Assembly (NCBI GenBank): GCA_008711135.1
Contig: VUAW01000001.1
Span: 310,001-374,000, forward strand
DNA from: Rhodobacteraceae bacterium LNNU 3342
Lineage (GTDB): Bacteria > Pseudomonadota > Alphaproteobacteria > Rhodobacterales > Rhodobacteraceae
Length of the DNA: 64,000 nucleotides
Reading direction: 5' to 3'
A program made the translations under genes and the position numbers. Of the stretch, positions 1 to 7,812 are shown piece by piece. The notes beneath the pieces were generated by a model that saw only the letters and a list, made by a program, of their open reading frames with translations, was not told where the DNA came from and made no database searches. Numbering within the stretch: position 1 is the stretch's first letter; every line of letters begins with the position of its first letter.

Positions 1-362
1 GCAGCCTTGGCCGCGATTTCCGCATCCGCATGCGCCGTGGCAGCATCCAGATCGGCCTGAATTTCAGCCCGGGCCGCGGCGACGATACGCCCGGCTTCGG
101 CGCGCGCGTCAGCCAGCGCCTGCGTATAGGCGGCTTCGGCCTCGGTTGCCCGGAGCCTCAGTTCCTCGGCCGCGGCAAGATCGTTCGCGATGGTGCCCCG
201 GCGCTCGGCCAGGACCGCACCGATGCGCGGCAGACCGATACGGGTCAGAATGAAATAGATCACGACAAGCGTGACCAGCACCCAGAAGATCTGGTTCGGA
301 AAGGTAGAGACGTCGAGCTGCGGGATGCCGCCAGGCTCGCTCGTGTAAACCTCATGCTCCAT
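1..362 (-). CDS. atpX: F0 ATP synthase subunit b' (3' end outside the window)
   Basis: Peripheral-stalk subunit b' of the F0 sector, which links the membrane subunit a to F1. About 120 N-terminal residues are visible. The protein starts [11 protein letters not shown], has one membrane segment at about residues 24-44, then an Ala/Glu/Arg-rich helix typical of the dimeric stalk. The gene runs off the left edge, so its C-terminus is missing. It follows atpE by 75 bases, the order of the Rhodobacter F0 operon atpIBEXF. Having both b and b' is usual in photosynthetic and related alphaproteobacteria; the partner b gene should lie just outside. The ATG at 362 has the purine-rich stretch AGGACG just upstream. 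Confidence 0.9.
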   Translation of the reverse strand, partial: MEHEVYTSEPGGIPQLDVSTFPNQIFWVLVTLVVIYFILTRIGLPRIGAVLAERRGTIANDLAAAEELRLRATEAEAAYTQALADARAEAGRIVAAARAEIQADLDAATAHADAEIAAKA

Positions 363-437
363 GTCGTCCTCCTGGAACCCGAAAATTGGCCGGAGGGGTG
401 TCGCCACCCGCCCGGCCCAAAGCAGGAACCGTCAGGA

Positions 438-674
438 TCAGACGGCGAACATCAGCAGCAGGGCGATCAGGAACGAGAAGATGCCCAGTGCTTCGGCAAA
501 GGCGATGCCGACGAAGAGGTTCGCGGTTTGGCTGGGGGCAGCCGCCGGGTTGCGCAGGGCACCAGCAAGGAAGTTGCTGGCGATGTTCCCCACACCGATA
601 CCAGCACCTGCCAGACCGAATGCGGCAAGACCGGCGCCGATGTATTTGCCCATAAGTGCGAGTTCGCCTTCCAT
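438..674 (-). CDS. atpE: F0 ATP synthase subunit c
   Basis: Rotor-ring proteolipid that carries protons through F0. It has 78 residues, the normal length. It shows two hydrophobic helices (about 10-35 and 52-76) joined by the polar loop Arg41-Asn42-Pro43. The proton-binding carboxylate is Glu61 in AFAEALGI. The glycine-rich first helix (GAGIGVGN) is the ring-packing motif. It lies between atpB and atpX and is presumably cotranscribed with both. Confidence 0.97.
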   Translation of the reverse strand: MEGELALMGKYIGAGLAAFGLAGAGIGVGNIASNFLAGALRNPAAAPSQTANLFVGIAFAEALGIFSFLIALLLMFAV

Positions 675-721
675 GTCGTGCTCCTATTGGTTGGAATGGC
701 TTTTAGGGACCTGACCAGGGA

Positions 722-1462
722 TCAGTGGTGCGAATGCACCGCGTCGCGCAGGTAGACGCAGGTCAGGATGGTGAAAACGTAGGCCTGCACGACCGCCACA
801 AGCACTTCGAGTGCATAGATGGCCGTGATGGCGAAGATCGGAACAACGGAGGCCACGCCCAGCGCACCGGCGAAACCGGCGAACACCTTCAGAACCGCGT
901 GGCCGGCCATGAGGTTGCCGCCAAGACGGATGGAGTGGCTGACCGGGCGGACGAAGTAGGACACGATCTCGATCACGGCAAGGATCGGGCGGATCGCCAG
1001 CGGCGCGGAAGTCACCCAGAACATGCCGAGGAAGCCGATGCCCTGGTTGACGAAGCCCAGGATCGTCACGCCAAAGAACACCAGAAGCGCCAGCGTCGCC
1101 GTCACCGCCACATGCGAGGTCGAGGTGAAGCTGAGCGGCACAAGGCCCAGGACGTTCGCGAACAGGATGAAGAGGAACAGCGTCAGGACATAGGGGAAGT
1201 ATTTCACCCCGTCCTTGCCGGTCACATCCTCGACCATGGAATAGACGAAGCCATAGACCAGTTCGGCCATCGACTGGCTGCGGGTCGGGACGATCGCGCG
1301 GCGCCGGGTGCCCAGCACCATCAGCGCGGTGATGGCCAGGACCGAGAAGAACAGCCACAGCGTCATGTTGGTCGGCGTGTACCAGTGGACCTCACCCTCC
1401 CCGAACAGGGGCCTGATGATGAACTGGTCCATCGGGTGGATCGCGAAGCCTTCCGCCGCCAT
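722..1462 (-). CDS. atpB: F0 ATP synthase subunit a
   Basis: Stator subunit forming the two proton half-channels against the c-ring. The start at 1462 ([10 protein letters not shown]) gives 246 residues. An upstream in-frame start would add 13 residues with no family support, and GGGAAAT lies correctly before 1462. Several membrane helices are visible. The essential arginine is Arg179 in [12 protein letters not shown], the counterpart of E. coli Arg210. The ATG is 1 base from the end of atpI, so the two are likely translationally coupled. Confidence 0.97.
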   Translation of the reverse strand: MAAEGFAIHPMDQFIIRPLFGEGEVHWYTPTNMTLWLFFSVLAITALMVLGTRRRAIVPTRSQSMAELVYGFVYSMVEDVTGKDGVKYFPYVLTLFLFILFANVLGLVPLSFTSTSHVAVTATLALLVFFGVTILGFVNQGIGFLGMFWVTSAPLAIRPILAVIEIVSYFVRPVSHSIRLGGNLMAGHAVLKVFAGFAGALGVASVVPIFAITAIYALEVLVAVVQAYVFTILTCVYLRDAVHSHH

Positions 1463-1463
1463 G

Positions 1464-1802
1464 CTATTTCCCTTCGTCCCTCGCGGATGTCTCATCCGCA
1501 TCGTTCTTTTCCTGCATCTCGCGCGCCGACTGGAGCATCACCTTCACCCCGGCCACAAGACCTATCACCACAAAGAGCACCAGAAACAACGGGCGGGTGC
1601 CAAACAGCGCATCCAGCCCCATTCCGATGCCCAGGCCGATCACAAGACCGGCCACAAGCTCGATCACCATGCGCCAGGCAACTTCGCCCTGCGAATAGCC
1701 CTTTGAGGCGGCGCTCCGTTTCGGCTCTGCCGCCGCGCGGGCCTTTGCGATCCGTTCGTCGAGTGCGCGCAGGCGCTCCTCATCCGGGTCAGATCCCATC
1801 AT
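1464..1802 (-). CDS. atpI: ATP synthase protein I
   Basis: Small membrane protein at the head of the F0 operon, implicated in c-ring assembly and ion supply in other bacteria. From the ATG at 1802 it has 112 residues: a charged N-terminal helix ([17 protein letters not shown]), two hydrophobic segments with glycine-rich turns ([19 protein letters not shown] and the [12 protein letters not shown] region), and a charged tail. A second ATG directly follows at 1799. A GAGGGGG element precedes both. A longer open frame upstream to 1880 lacks family-like sequence, so it was not used. Confidence 0.85.
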   Translation of the reverse strand: MMGSDPDEERLRALDERIAKARAAAEPKRSAASKGYSQGEVAWRMVIELVAGLVIGLGIGMGLDALFGTRPLFLVLFVVIGLVAGVKVMLQSAREMQEKNDADETSARDEGK

Positions 1803-2026
1803 GGCCCCCTCAAGGTCAGTCGCGGCGAACCTAGAAACATGCCCTGTCCGAGTCAATACGGGATCATCTGCAGCGACCACAAAGCAACCTATTGAAAAGT
1901 CGCCATTTTACAAATGAGTCGCAGGCGCTGTGTTTTGGCGGCACCTCTAGCCTGCGGCAATTGGCACAAATTGCATATTCAACCGCGTGGTTGACCGTTT
2001 CTGCCGAAGGGGCCAAAGGTGACCCA
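1803..2026. promoter_or_regulatory. Divergent control region between atpI and the ArsR-type gene
   Basis: This 224-base gap must hold the promoter of the F0 operon (minus) and that of the ArsR-type regulator (plus). Two perfect inverted repeats lie on the regulator side: GCAATT-N6-AATTGC at 1957-1974 and TCAACC-GCGT-GGTTGA at 1979-1994. The second ends 32 bases before the regulator start. It looks like an autoregulatory ArsR/SmtB operator. No clear sigma-70 boxes could be assigned by eye for either direction. Confidence 0.5.
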
Positions 2027-2362
2027 ATGACCGACCCGCTTGACCAGGTGTTTGCCGCCCTTGCCGACCCGACCCGTCGGGCGATCCTTGGCATGCTGCT
2101 GGAAGACGACATGGCCGTGACCGATGTGGCCGCCCCGTTCGACATGTCGCTGGCGGCCATATCCAAACACCTGTCGGTCCTGGCCGATGCGGGGCTGATC
2201 ACCCAGGAAAAGCGCGGGCGGCTCAAGTGGTGCAAGCTCGACCCGGACGCCCTGCGCGCGGCCAGCGTCTGGATGCAGGGCTTTGGCCAGTTCGAACCCG
2301 TACACCTTGAGGATTTCGAACGCTTCCTAGCGAGCGAGTTGAACACGCCGCCGGAACTTTAG
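2027..2362 (+). CDS. ArsR/SmtB-family transcriptional regulator
   Basis: Winged-helix repressor of 111 residues. The opening LDQVFAALADPTRRAILGML is the classic ArsR start. The recognition helix is in VAAPFDMSLAAISKHLSVL (about residues 37-55), and the wing follows at GLITQEKRGR. The metal-binding CxC motif of ArsR/SmtB sensors is absent, so it may sense something other than metal. This subgroup often controls a neighbouring SRPBCC or transporter gene. The start at 2027 follows AAAGGTG; an upstream in-frame start at 1892 would run through the palindromes. The stop interlocks over 4 bases with the convergent transporter gene. Confidence 0.9.
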   Translation: MTDPLDQVFAALADPTRRAILGMLLEDDMAVTDVAAPFDMSLAAISKHLSVLADAGLITQEKRGRLKWCKLDPDALRAASVWMQGFGQFEPVHLEDFERFLASELNTPPEL

Positions 2363-3279
2363 CGCCCTTCGTCCTTCAGCAGCACCACCAGCGCCAGCGC
2401 CGACAGCCCCACCCCCGGCAGCACCAGCGCCGAAGGGACGCCATTGCCCATCGCGGCCTCCCACAGGATGACGAAGCTGGGCACGAGATACGTGTACGCC
2501 ATCACCTTGGCCGAAGGCAGCCGCATCGCTGCGTATTGCAGCAGGAAGAAGGTGATCGCGCTGGCAAAGACCGCAACATAGAACAACGTCACCCAGACGA
2601 TCACCGGAAGCGCGGCCCAGTCCGTGGCCCAGACCTCATTCCAAGCGATGGGCAGCAGCAGGACCAGCCCGCCCACCATGATGGCAAAGCTGGATACCAG
2701 CGCGGGCTCGCCCCGGTTCAGAAGCCGCGCGGCAGGCGTGAACAGCGCGTGGGCCGCGCAGCCGATGAAATAGATCGCCTCCCCCCGCCCAATTTCAAAG
2801 GCGAGCAGCGCCACCGGATCACCGCGAAAGATCACCCAAAGCGCCCCCGCTGCCCCCACCGACAGCGCCAGCGCCATCCGCGGCGTCACCACCTGCCGCA
2901 GCAACAGCCAGCCGAAGCCTGCGGTCATCAGCGGCGTCAGCGTGAACATCGCGCTGGTGGAAACGGGCGGCGCGGTCTTCAGCCCTTCGAACATTAGCAC
3001 GAAATAGGCGGCGTAAAGCGCCCCCAGCAGCCCGTAGCGCCAGGGCGCCCGGAAGTGCCGCCGCCGCAGCCCCGGCCCCACCGCCGCCAGCGACCCCAGC
3101 AGCACTGCCGCAATGGCGAACCGGGCCACATTGATGGCCGAGGGCGCGATCTCATTCGCGGCCTGTGCGCCGAGGCTGAAAGACCCCGCGACCAGCGCCG
3201 CGAACAGCAGCATCGCCAGATGGCCACGCGCCTGTTCGGAAAGCCGGCCAGCCTGTGCCGCGGCAGCCTTAGACATCAT
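2359..3279 (-). CDS. EamA/DMT-superfamily transporter
   Basis: Inner-membrane permease of about 306 residues with ten hydrophobic segments in two homologous halves (LLFAALVAGSFSLGAQAANE at the start of the first half), the EamA/RhaT-type drug/metabolite transporter architecture. The substrate cannot be read from sequence. The start at 3279 or 3276 (tandem ATG) overlaps the last codons of the upstream LysR-type gene by about 10 bases, so it is translationally coupled to that regulator, which may control it. Confidence 0.88.
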   Translation of the reverse strand: MMSKAAAAQAGRLSEQARGHLAMLLFAALVAGSFSLGAQAANEIAPSAINVARFAIAAVLLGSLAAVGPGLRRRHFRAPWRYGLLGALYAAYFVLMFEGLKTAPPVSTSAMFTLTPLMTAGFGWLLLRQVVTPRMALALSVGAAGALWVIFRGDPVALLAFEIGRGEAIYFIGCAAHALFTPAARLLNRGEPALVSSFAIMVGGLVLLLPIAWNEVWATDWAALPVIVWVTLFYVAVFASAITFFLLQYAAMRLPSAKVMAYTYLVPSFVILWEAAMGNGVPSALVLPGVGLSALALVVLLKDEGR

Positions 3280-4156
3280 CCCAGTCCTTTGCCTCTTGCT
3301 TGAGCGCGTCCAGGAAAGCCTGCACCTTGGTGGTGCGATGCAGATCGACATGCGTCACCAGCCAAAGCTGCGCGCACCATTCGTCGCGCACGGGCATGAC
3401 CTGCACCAAGTTCGGATGGCGCGACCCTTCGTAAAGCGGCAGGAAGCCCAGCCCCGCTCCTTCCAAAACGGCCTGCCTTAATACCTCCACGTCGGTGCTG
3501 CGGAAGGTGACAGCCTCGGGCGCGACATTCGCGCGCAGCCAGCGGAAAAAGGGCGCCCGCGCGTCATCTGCCATATTCCCCACGAAACTGTGCCGCTGCA
3601 GGTCCCCGTCGCCCTCTGGCCGCCCCCGGGCCGCCAGATAGCTCGCGGCGCCGTAAAGCGCATAGCGGGCCTTGATGAACGGCTGCACCACGTTGTCGGG
3701 CTGTTCGGGCGGGGCACCGGCGCGGATAGCCACATGCGCCTCGCCATATTCCAGGCGGAAAAGCCGCGCGTCGGTCAGGAACCGCACCTGCAGCCCTTCG
3801 TGCTGGGCCTGGAACCGCACCAGCATCGGCGTCAGCAAGCCGCGCAGTTCCGGCAAGGAGGTCACGATAAGTTCGCCGCTTACGCCGTCGCCGCCACCGC
3901 GGATGCGGCCGACAAGCTGGGCGAACTGATCCTCGGTCGCCTGCGCCACCTTGAGCAGATCCTCCCCCGCCTCGGTCGGGGTATAGCCGCGGGCATGGCG
4001 CTGAAAGAGCCGCGCGCCCAGCCGTTTTTCCAGCGCATCAATGTGCCGGATCACCGTAGCGTGATGAACGCCCAGAACCTCGGCCGCGCCGGATACGGTG
4101 CCCAAGCGCGCGACGTGATAGGCGGTACGGATTTCGTCCCAGGTTTCGATGTTCAT
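3269..4156 (-). CDS. LysR-family transcriptional regulator
   Basis: The 295-residue protein has the LysR layout: an N-terminal winged helix-turn-helix (AYHVARLGTVSGAAEVLGVHHATVIRHI, about residues 10-37, given here in broken form as a positional guide) and a C-terminal periplasmic-binding-like effector domain from about residue 90. The start at 4156 (MNIETWDEIR) was chosen because the family begins there; an earlier in-frame start at 4207 adds 17 unlikely residues. It overlaps the downstream transporter gene, suggesting one operon. LysR regulators more often sit divergent from their targets, so this arrangement is less usual. Confidence 0.88.
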   Translation of the reverse strand: MNIETWDEIRTAYHVARLGTVSGAAEVLGVHHATVIRHIDALEKRLGARLFQRHARGYTPTEAGEDLLKVAQATEDQFAQLVGRIRGGGDGVSGELIVTSLPELRGLLTPMLVRFQAQHEGLQVRFLTDARLFRLEYGEAHVAIRAGAPPEQPDNVVQPFIKARYALYGAASYLAARGRPEGDGDLQRHSFVGNMADDARAPFFRWLRANVAPEAVTFRSTDVEVLRQAVLEGAGLGFLPLYEGSRHPNLVQVMPVRDEWCAQLWLVTHVDLHRTTKVQAFLDALKQEAKDWDDV

Positions 4157-4341
4157 TCCATTGATTTTCCAGCGGGGATCGTTGGGCGGGACCAAGAGGA
4201 TGCTCACAAACAGATCATGGTTTTGTTAACGAACGCAATCCCCCCAGCAGCGTTGTTTGGGGGAGCGAGCGAGAGACGCTCGTGAACACGGGACTCCCAT
4301 CTGACGCGGGATGAATCCTCTTGATGAAAGGAGACTATCGA

Positions 4342-4683
4342 ATGTTCAAGAAATCGCTGATCGCCGCAAGCATGGCCCTGATCGCTGCACCGGCCCTGGC
4401 GCAGAACATGGGTTCGGGCGACACGCTGCGCACGGATTCCGAGGCACTGAACGCTGCACCCGAAAGCACCGTCCAGTTGCCCACCGATGCGAACCCGAAT
4501 GCACAGGCGGCCTCGCCGAGCCAGCCGGTGTTCGACTGGGGCTCGCACATCGACACCACCGATGACCGCGGCATCATCACCCCCGGCAAAATCCAGCTTG
4601 CCGGCCCACTGGGCGTGAACCCGGCCGACTTCACCACGGCTGAACTGGTTGACATGTTCTCCCGTCAGATCGACAGCAACTGA
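4342..4683 (+). CDS. Small secreted protein of unknown function
   Basis: This 113-residue protein begins with a clear Sec signal peptide (MFKKSLIAASMALIAAPALA, cleavage probably before QN). The mature part is about 93 residues, polar, without cysteine. It contains DTTDDRGIITPGKIQLAG and ends with an ELVDMFSRQI helix. The start at 4342 follows AGGAG at 4328-4334. It is followed at once by a terminator hairpin, so it is probably monocistronic. I do not recognise the family; a periplasmic location is inferred from the signal peptide only. Confidence 0.8.
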   Translation: MFKKSLIAASMALIAAPALAQNMGSGDTLRTDSEALNAAPESTVQLPTDANPNAQAASPSQPVFDWGSHIDTTDDRGIITPGKIQLAGPLGVNPADFTTAELVDMFSRQIDSN

Positions 4684-4706
4684 CCCGCAGCCACGGCGCT
4701 GCCAGG

Positions 4707-4730
4707 AACCCCGGCTAACCGCCGGGGTTT
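4707..4730 (+). terminator. Intrinsic terminator after the small secreted protein gene
   Basis: AACCCCGGC and GCCGGGGTT form a perfect 9-bp stem around a short loop, ending in TTT and lying 23 bases after the stop codon. The T-run is short, so termination may be partial. Confidence 0.7.
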
Positions 4731-4797
4731 CGTCGTGCCCGCCCTTGCGGCGATGCGCCTTATTCCTTGACTTGACCGCCCATCGGGCGTAAGCGCA

Positions 4798-4922
4798 GCC
4801 CAAATTCCGGAGGTTCGTCAGCCTTCCGGTCCCTGCCCGATGCAGGGATCGCCACCCGTCAGCGAGGTTTCGCCCGCGGGTGACATTGGCGTTTGGGCCG
4901 TTTCCCCTTATCTGGGGGAAAC
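4798..4922 (+). ncRNA. Structured leader RNA upstream of ffh (candidate cis-regulatory element)
   Basis: By eye this region folds into a closed multibranch structure. A 7-bp closing helix pairs GCCCAAA (4798-4804) with TTTGGGC (4892-4898). Inside are three hairpins: CCGGAGG/CCTTCCGG at 4807-4829 with one bulge, TCCCTGC/GCAGGGA at 4830-4848, and a longer arm at about 4851-4891 closed by CGCCA/TGGCG then CCCG/CGGG with an inner GCGA/TCGC. A further hairpin GTTTCCCC/GGGGAAAC follows at 4900-4922. No T-run follows, so it is not an obvious terminator. It ends about 30 bases before the ffh start. A short 'ffh' RNA motif is known from Pelagibacter; whether this is related could not be tested. Confidence 0.5.
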
Positions 4923-4953
4923 ATCGTCAGCAACGGGTCAAGGAGGACCGCGC

Positions 4954-6450
4954 ATGTTCGAGAACCTGTCAGAACGCCTATCCGGCGTCTTCGACCGGCT
5001 GACCAAGCAGGGTGCGCTGTCCGATGAGGACGTCGCCACCGCCCTGCGCGAGGTCCGCGTCGCGCTGCTGGAGGCCGACGTGTCGCTTCCCGTCGCCCGC
5101 GACTTCGTCAAGGCGGTGCAGGACAAGGCGACCGGCCAGGCAGTGACGAAATCGGTGACGCCCGGCCAGCAGGTGGTCAAGATCGTCCATGACGAACTGG
5201 TCTTGGTGCTGAAGGGCGAGGATGATCCCGGCGCGCTGAAGATCGACAACGCCCCTGCCCCCATCCTGATGGTGGGCCTGCAGGGGTCGGGGAAAACCAC
5301 GACCACCGCCAAGCTTGCGAAGCGACTGAAGGAAAAGAACGGCAAGCGGGTGCTGATGGCCTCGCTCGACACCAACCGCCCCGCGGCGATGGAACAGCTG
5401 GCGATCCTTGGCAAGCAGATCGGTGTGGACACGCTGCCGATCGTCAAGGGCGAAAGTGCGGTGCAGATCGCGAAACGCGCCAAGACGCAGGCAAACCTCG
5501 GCGGCTATGACGTCTACATGCTGGACACCGCCGGCCGTCTGCACATCGACGAAGTGCTGATGGACGAGGTTCAGGCCGTCCGCGACGTCGCTACTCCGCG
5601 TGAAACGCTGCTGGTGGTCGACGGACTGACGGGCCAGGACGCCGTGAACGTCGCCAAGGAATTCGACGGCAAGGTCGGCATCTCCGGCGTCGTGTTGACC
5701 CGGATGGACGGCGACGGGCGCGGCGGTGCGGCGCTGTCGATGCGCGCGATCACCGGTAAGCCGATCCGCTTTGTCGGCCTTGGCGAAAAGATGGATGCGA
5801 TCGAGCCGTTCGAGGCCGAGCGCATCGCGGGCCGCATCCTTGGCATGGGCGACATCGTGACCCTTGTGGAAAAGGCGCAGGAAACGCTTGAGCTTGAACA
5901 GGCCGAGCGGATGATGAAGCGCTTCCAGAAGGGTCAGTTCAACATGAACGACCTGAAGATGCAGCTGGAACAGATGCTGCGGATGGGCGGCCTTGAAAGC
6001 ATCATGGGCATGATGCCCGGCATGGCCAAGATGTCGAAACAGGCGGCCGATGCCGGGTTCGACGACTCGGTGCTGCGCCGCCAGATCGCGCTCATCAACT
6101 CCATGACGAAAAAGGAGCGCGCCAACCCTGACCTTCTGCAGGCGAGCCGCAAGAAACGAATCGCCGCAGGCGCGGGGCTGGAGGTTTCGGAACTAAACCG
6201 GCTTCTGAAGATGCACCGGCAGATGGCCGACGCGATGAAGAAGATGGGCAAGATGGGCAAGAAAGGCATGCTGAAAGGCGCCATTGCCCAGATGTTCGGC
6301 AAGGGCGGCCTGCCCAAGGACCTCGCGGGGATGGACCCGGCCCAGCTGGCGCAGCAGATGCCGGCGCAACTTCCGCCGGGGCTGGGCGGCCTTGGCAAGG
6401 GGATGCAGCTTCCGGGCGGGCTTTCCGGCCTGGGGATGCGGAAGAAATGA
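4954..6450 (+). CDS. ffh: Signal recognition particle protein Ffh
   Basis: GTPase subunit of the signal recognition particle, which binds signal sequences and 4.5S RNA and docks with FtsY for membrane targeting. It has 498 residues. The N domain is followed by the G domain with G1 GLQGSGKTTT (about 108-117), DTAGR and TRMDGDGRGG. A methionine-rich M domain fills the last third, with a glycine/methionine-rich tail. The start at 4954 follows GGAGG; a longer in-frame extension to 4840 runs through the structured leader and is rejected. It heads the ffh-rpsP-rimM-trmD-rplS cluster. Confidence 0.98.
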   Translation: MFENLSERLSGVFDRLTKQGALSDEDVATALREVRVALLEADVSLPVARDFVKAVQDKATGQAVTKSVTPGQQVVKIVHDELVLVLKGEDDPGALKIDNAPAPILMVGLQGSGKTTTTAKLAKRLKEKNGKRVLMASLDTNRPAAMEQLAILGKQIGVDTLPIVKGESAVQIAKRAKTQANLGGYDVYMLDTAGRLHIDEVLMDEVQAVRDVATPRETLLVVDGLTGQDAVNVAKEFDGKVGISGVVLTRMDGDGRGGAALSMRAITGKPIRFVGLGEKMDAIEPFEAERIAGRILGMGDIVTLVEKAQETLELEQAERMMKRFQKGQFNMNDLKMQLEQMLRMGGLESIMGMMPGMAKMSKQAADAGFDDSVLRRQIALINSMTKKERANPDLLQASRKKRIAAGAGLEVSELNRLLKMHRQMADAMKKMGKMGKKGMLKGAIAQMFGKGGLPKDLAGMDPAQLAQQMPAQLPPGLGGLGKGMQLPGGLSGLGMRKK

Positions 6451-6553
6451 TGCGGCCTGTCCGGATCAACGACGGCCCCACGGCACGATGGGCTTGCCTT
6501 TGCCGCGGCGCGGCCAATGATGCTGCGGCAGCATCCATCGTACGGAGCCCCGC

Positions 6554-6850
6554 ATGACCGACACCTCTGCCCGCGCCCAGGCACTGCTGAAAGAGCATCG
6601 CGAAAGCATCGACCGGCTGGACGCCATCCTCGTCTACACCCTGGCCGAACGCTTCAAGCATACGCAGGCCGTGGGCAGGCTGAAGGCCGAACATGATCTG
6701 CCCCCGTCTGACCCCTCGCGCGAGGGGCGGCAGATTGAGCGGCTGGAATGGCTTTCCAAAGAGGCCGATCTGGACCCGGAATTCGCGCGTCAATTCCTGA
6801 ACTTCATCATATCCGAAGTCATCAGGCATCACGAGAAACTGCAGAAATAG
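6554..6850 (+). CDS. Chorismate mutase, AroQ type
   Basis: This 98-residue all-helical protein resembles monofunctional AroQ enzymes, which convert chorismate to prephenate for phenylalanine and tyrosine synthesis. Matching features are the N-terminal helix HRESIDRLDAILVYTLAERF, with a catalytic-type Arg, then the turn-and-helix QAVGRLKAEHDLPPSD with the Lys, and the C-terminal helix around FIISEVIRHHE. It sits between ffh and rpsP, a placement I recall from other Rhodobacterales. A small palindrome at 6519-6535 precedes it. Confidence 0.9.
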   Translation: MTDTSARAQALLKEHRESIDRLDAILVYTLAERFKHTQAVGRLKAEHDLPPSDPSREGRQIERLEWLSKEADLDPEFARQFLNFIISEVIRHHEKLQK

Positions 6851-6892
6851 GCGGTGTATCCGCCCAACAGCCAATCTTAAGGAGTATCCGAA

Positions 6893-7252
6893 ATGGCTAT
6901 GAAAATCCGTCTTGCCCGTGGTGGCTCGAAGAAGCGTCCGTTCTACGCGATCGTCGCGTCGGACTCGCGCATGCCGCGCGATGGCCGCTTCCTTGAAAAA
7001 CTGGGCACCTATAACCCGCTGCTCGCCAAAGACAGCGAAGACCGCATCAAGATGGACATGGAACGCGTCCAGTACTGGCTGGCCCAAGGCGCGCAGCCGA
7101 CCGACCGCGTCGCCCGCTTCCTTGAAGCTGCCGGCACTCTGCCCAAGACCGAGCGTGCGAACATGAAGAAGGCCGAGCCGGGCAAGAAAGCCAAAGCACG
7201 TGCCAAGGAGAAGGCCGACAAGGCCGCCGCAGCCGCCGAGGCTTCGGAATAA
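6893..7252 (+). CDS. rpsP: 30S ribosomal protein S16
   Basis: Small-subunit assembly protein. The conserved start [18 protein letters not shown] is followed by [11 protein letters not shown]. At 119 residues it is longer than E. coli S16 (82) because of a Lys/Ala-rich tail from about residue 85 ([20 protein letters not shown]), common in alphaproteobacteria. AAGGAG precedes the ATG. It is part of the ffh-trmD operon. Confidence 0.98.
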   Translation: MAMKIRLARGGSKKRPFYAIVASDSRMPRDGRFLEKLGTYNPLLAKDSEDRIKMDMERVQYWLAQGAQPTDRVARFLEAAGTLPKTERANMKKAEPGKKAKARAKEKADKAAAAAEASE

Positions 7253-7305
7253 GCCGCTTCACCGCGGGCGGATCACCGCCCGCGGCATTTGCGACGGAGG
7301 TTGCG

Positions 7306-7812
7306 GTGGCAGAGGAACGTGTCTGTGTGGGCGCCATTGCCGGCGCCTTCGGCGTCAAGGGCGAGGTGCGGCTAAAAAGCTTTTGCGCCCAGCCCGAGGA
7401 CATTGCGGGCTATGCCCCGCTCTGGACCGAGGATGGCCGCCGCAGCTTTGGCGTCCGGATCACCCGCGTGATCCCGAACGGGCTTTCGGCGCGGCTGACA
7501 GGCGTGGCCACCCGCGAAGAGGCCGAGGCCCTGCGCGGCGTGCAACTTTATGCGGACCGGTCCCGTCTGCCCTCACTTCCCGATGACGAATTCTACCATG
7601 CCGACCTGATCGGGCTGACCGTCGTGGATACCGGCGGCACCGTGCTCGGCAAGGTCCGGGCGATCCACAACCACGGCGCGGGCGACATCCTTGAGGTTTA
7701 CGCCCCCGGCCGCCGCACCGCGCTGCTTCTTCCCTTCACGCGGGCCGTGGTGCCGACCGTGGACCTGACCGCCGGACGCATCGTTGCCGACCCGCCCGAG
7801 GAAGACGAATGA
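7306..7812 (+). CDS. rimM: Ribosome maturation factor RimM
   Basis: Assists 30S head assembly around S19. The 168-residue protein begins [21 protein letters not shown], the RimM N-domain signature, and carries the PRC-barrel region with [19 protein letters not shown]. The start codon is GTG at 7306, set by GGAGG at 7296-7300. Its stop overlaps the next gene by 4 bases (ATGA), implying translational coupling. Confidence 0.97.
   Translation: MAEERVCVGAIAGAFGVKGEVRLKSFCAQPEDIAGYAPLWTEDGRRSFGVRITRVIPNGLSARLTGVATREEAEALRGVQLYADRSRLPSLPDDEFYHADLIGLTVVDTGGTVLGKVRAIHNHGAGDILEVYAPGRRTALLLPFTRAVVPTVDLTAGRIVADPPEEDE

Noticed and set aside
4800-4900. 4.5S SRP RNA gene near ffh
   Set aside because: The expected GGAA-capped hairpin with the AGCAG-type internal loop was not found on either strand, although CCTTCCGG superficially resembles it in reverse complement.
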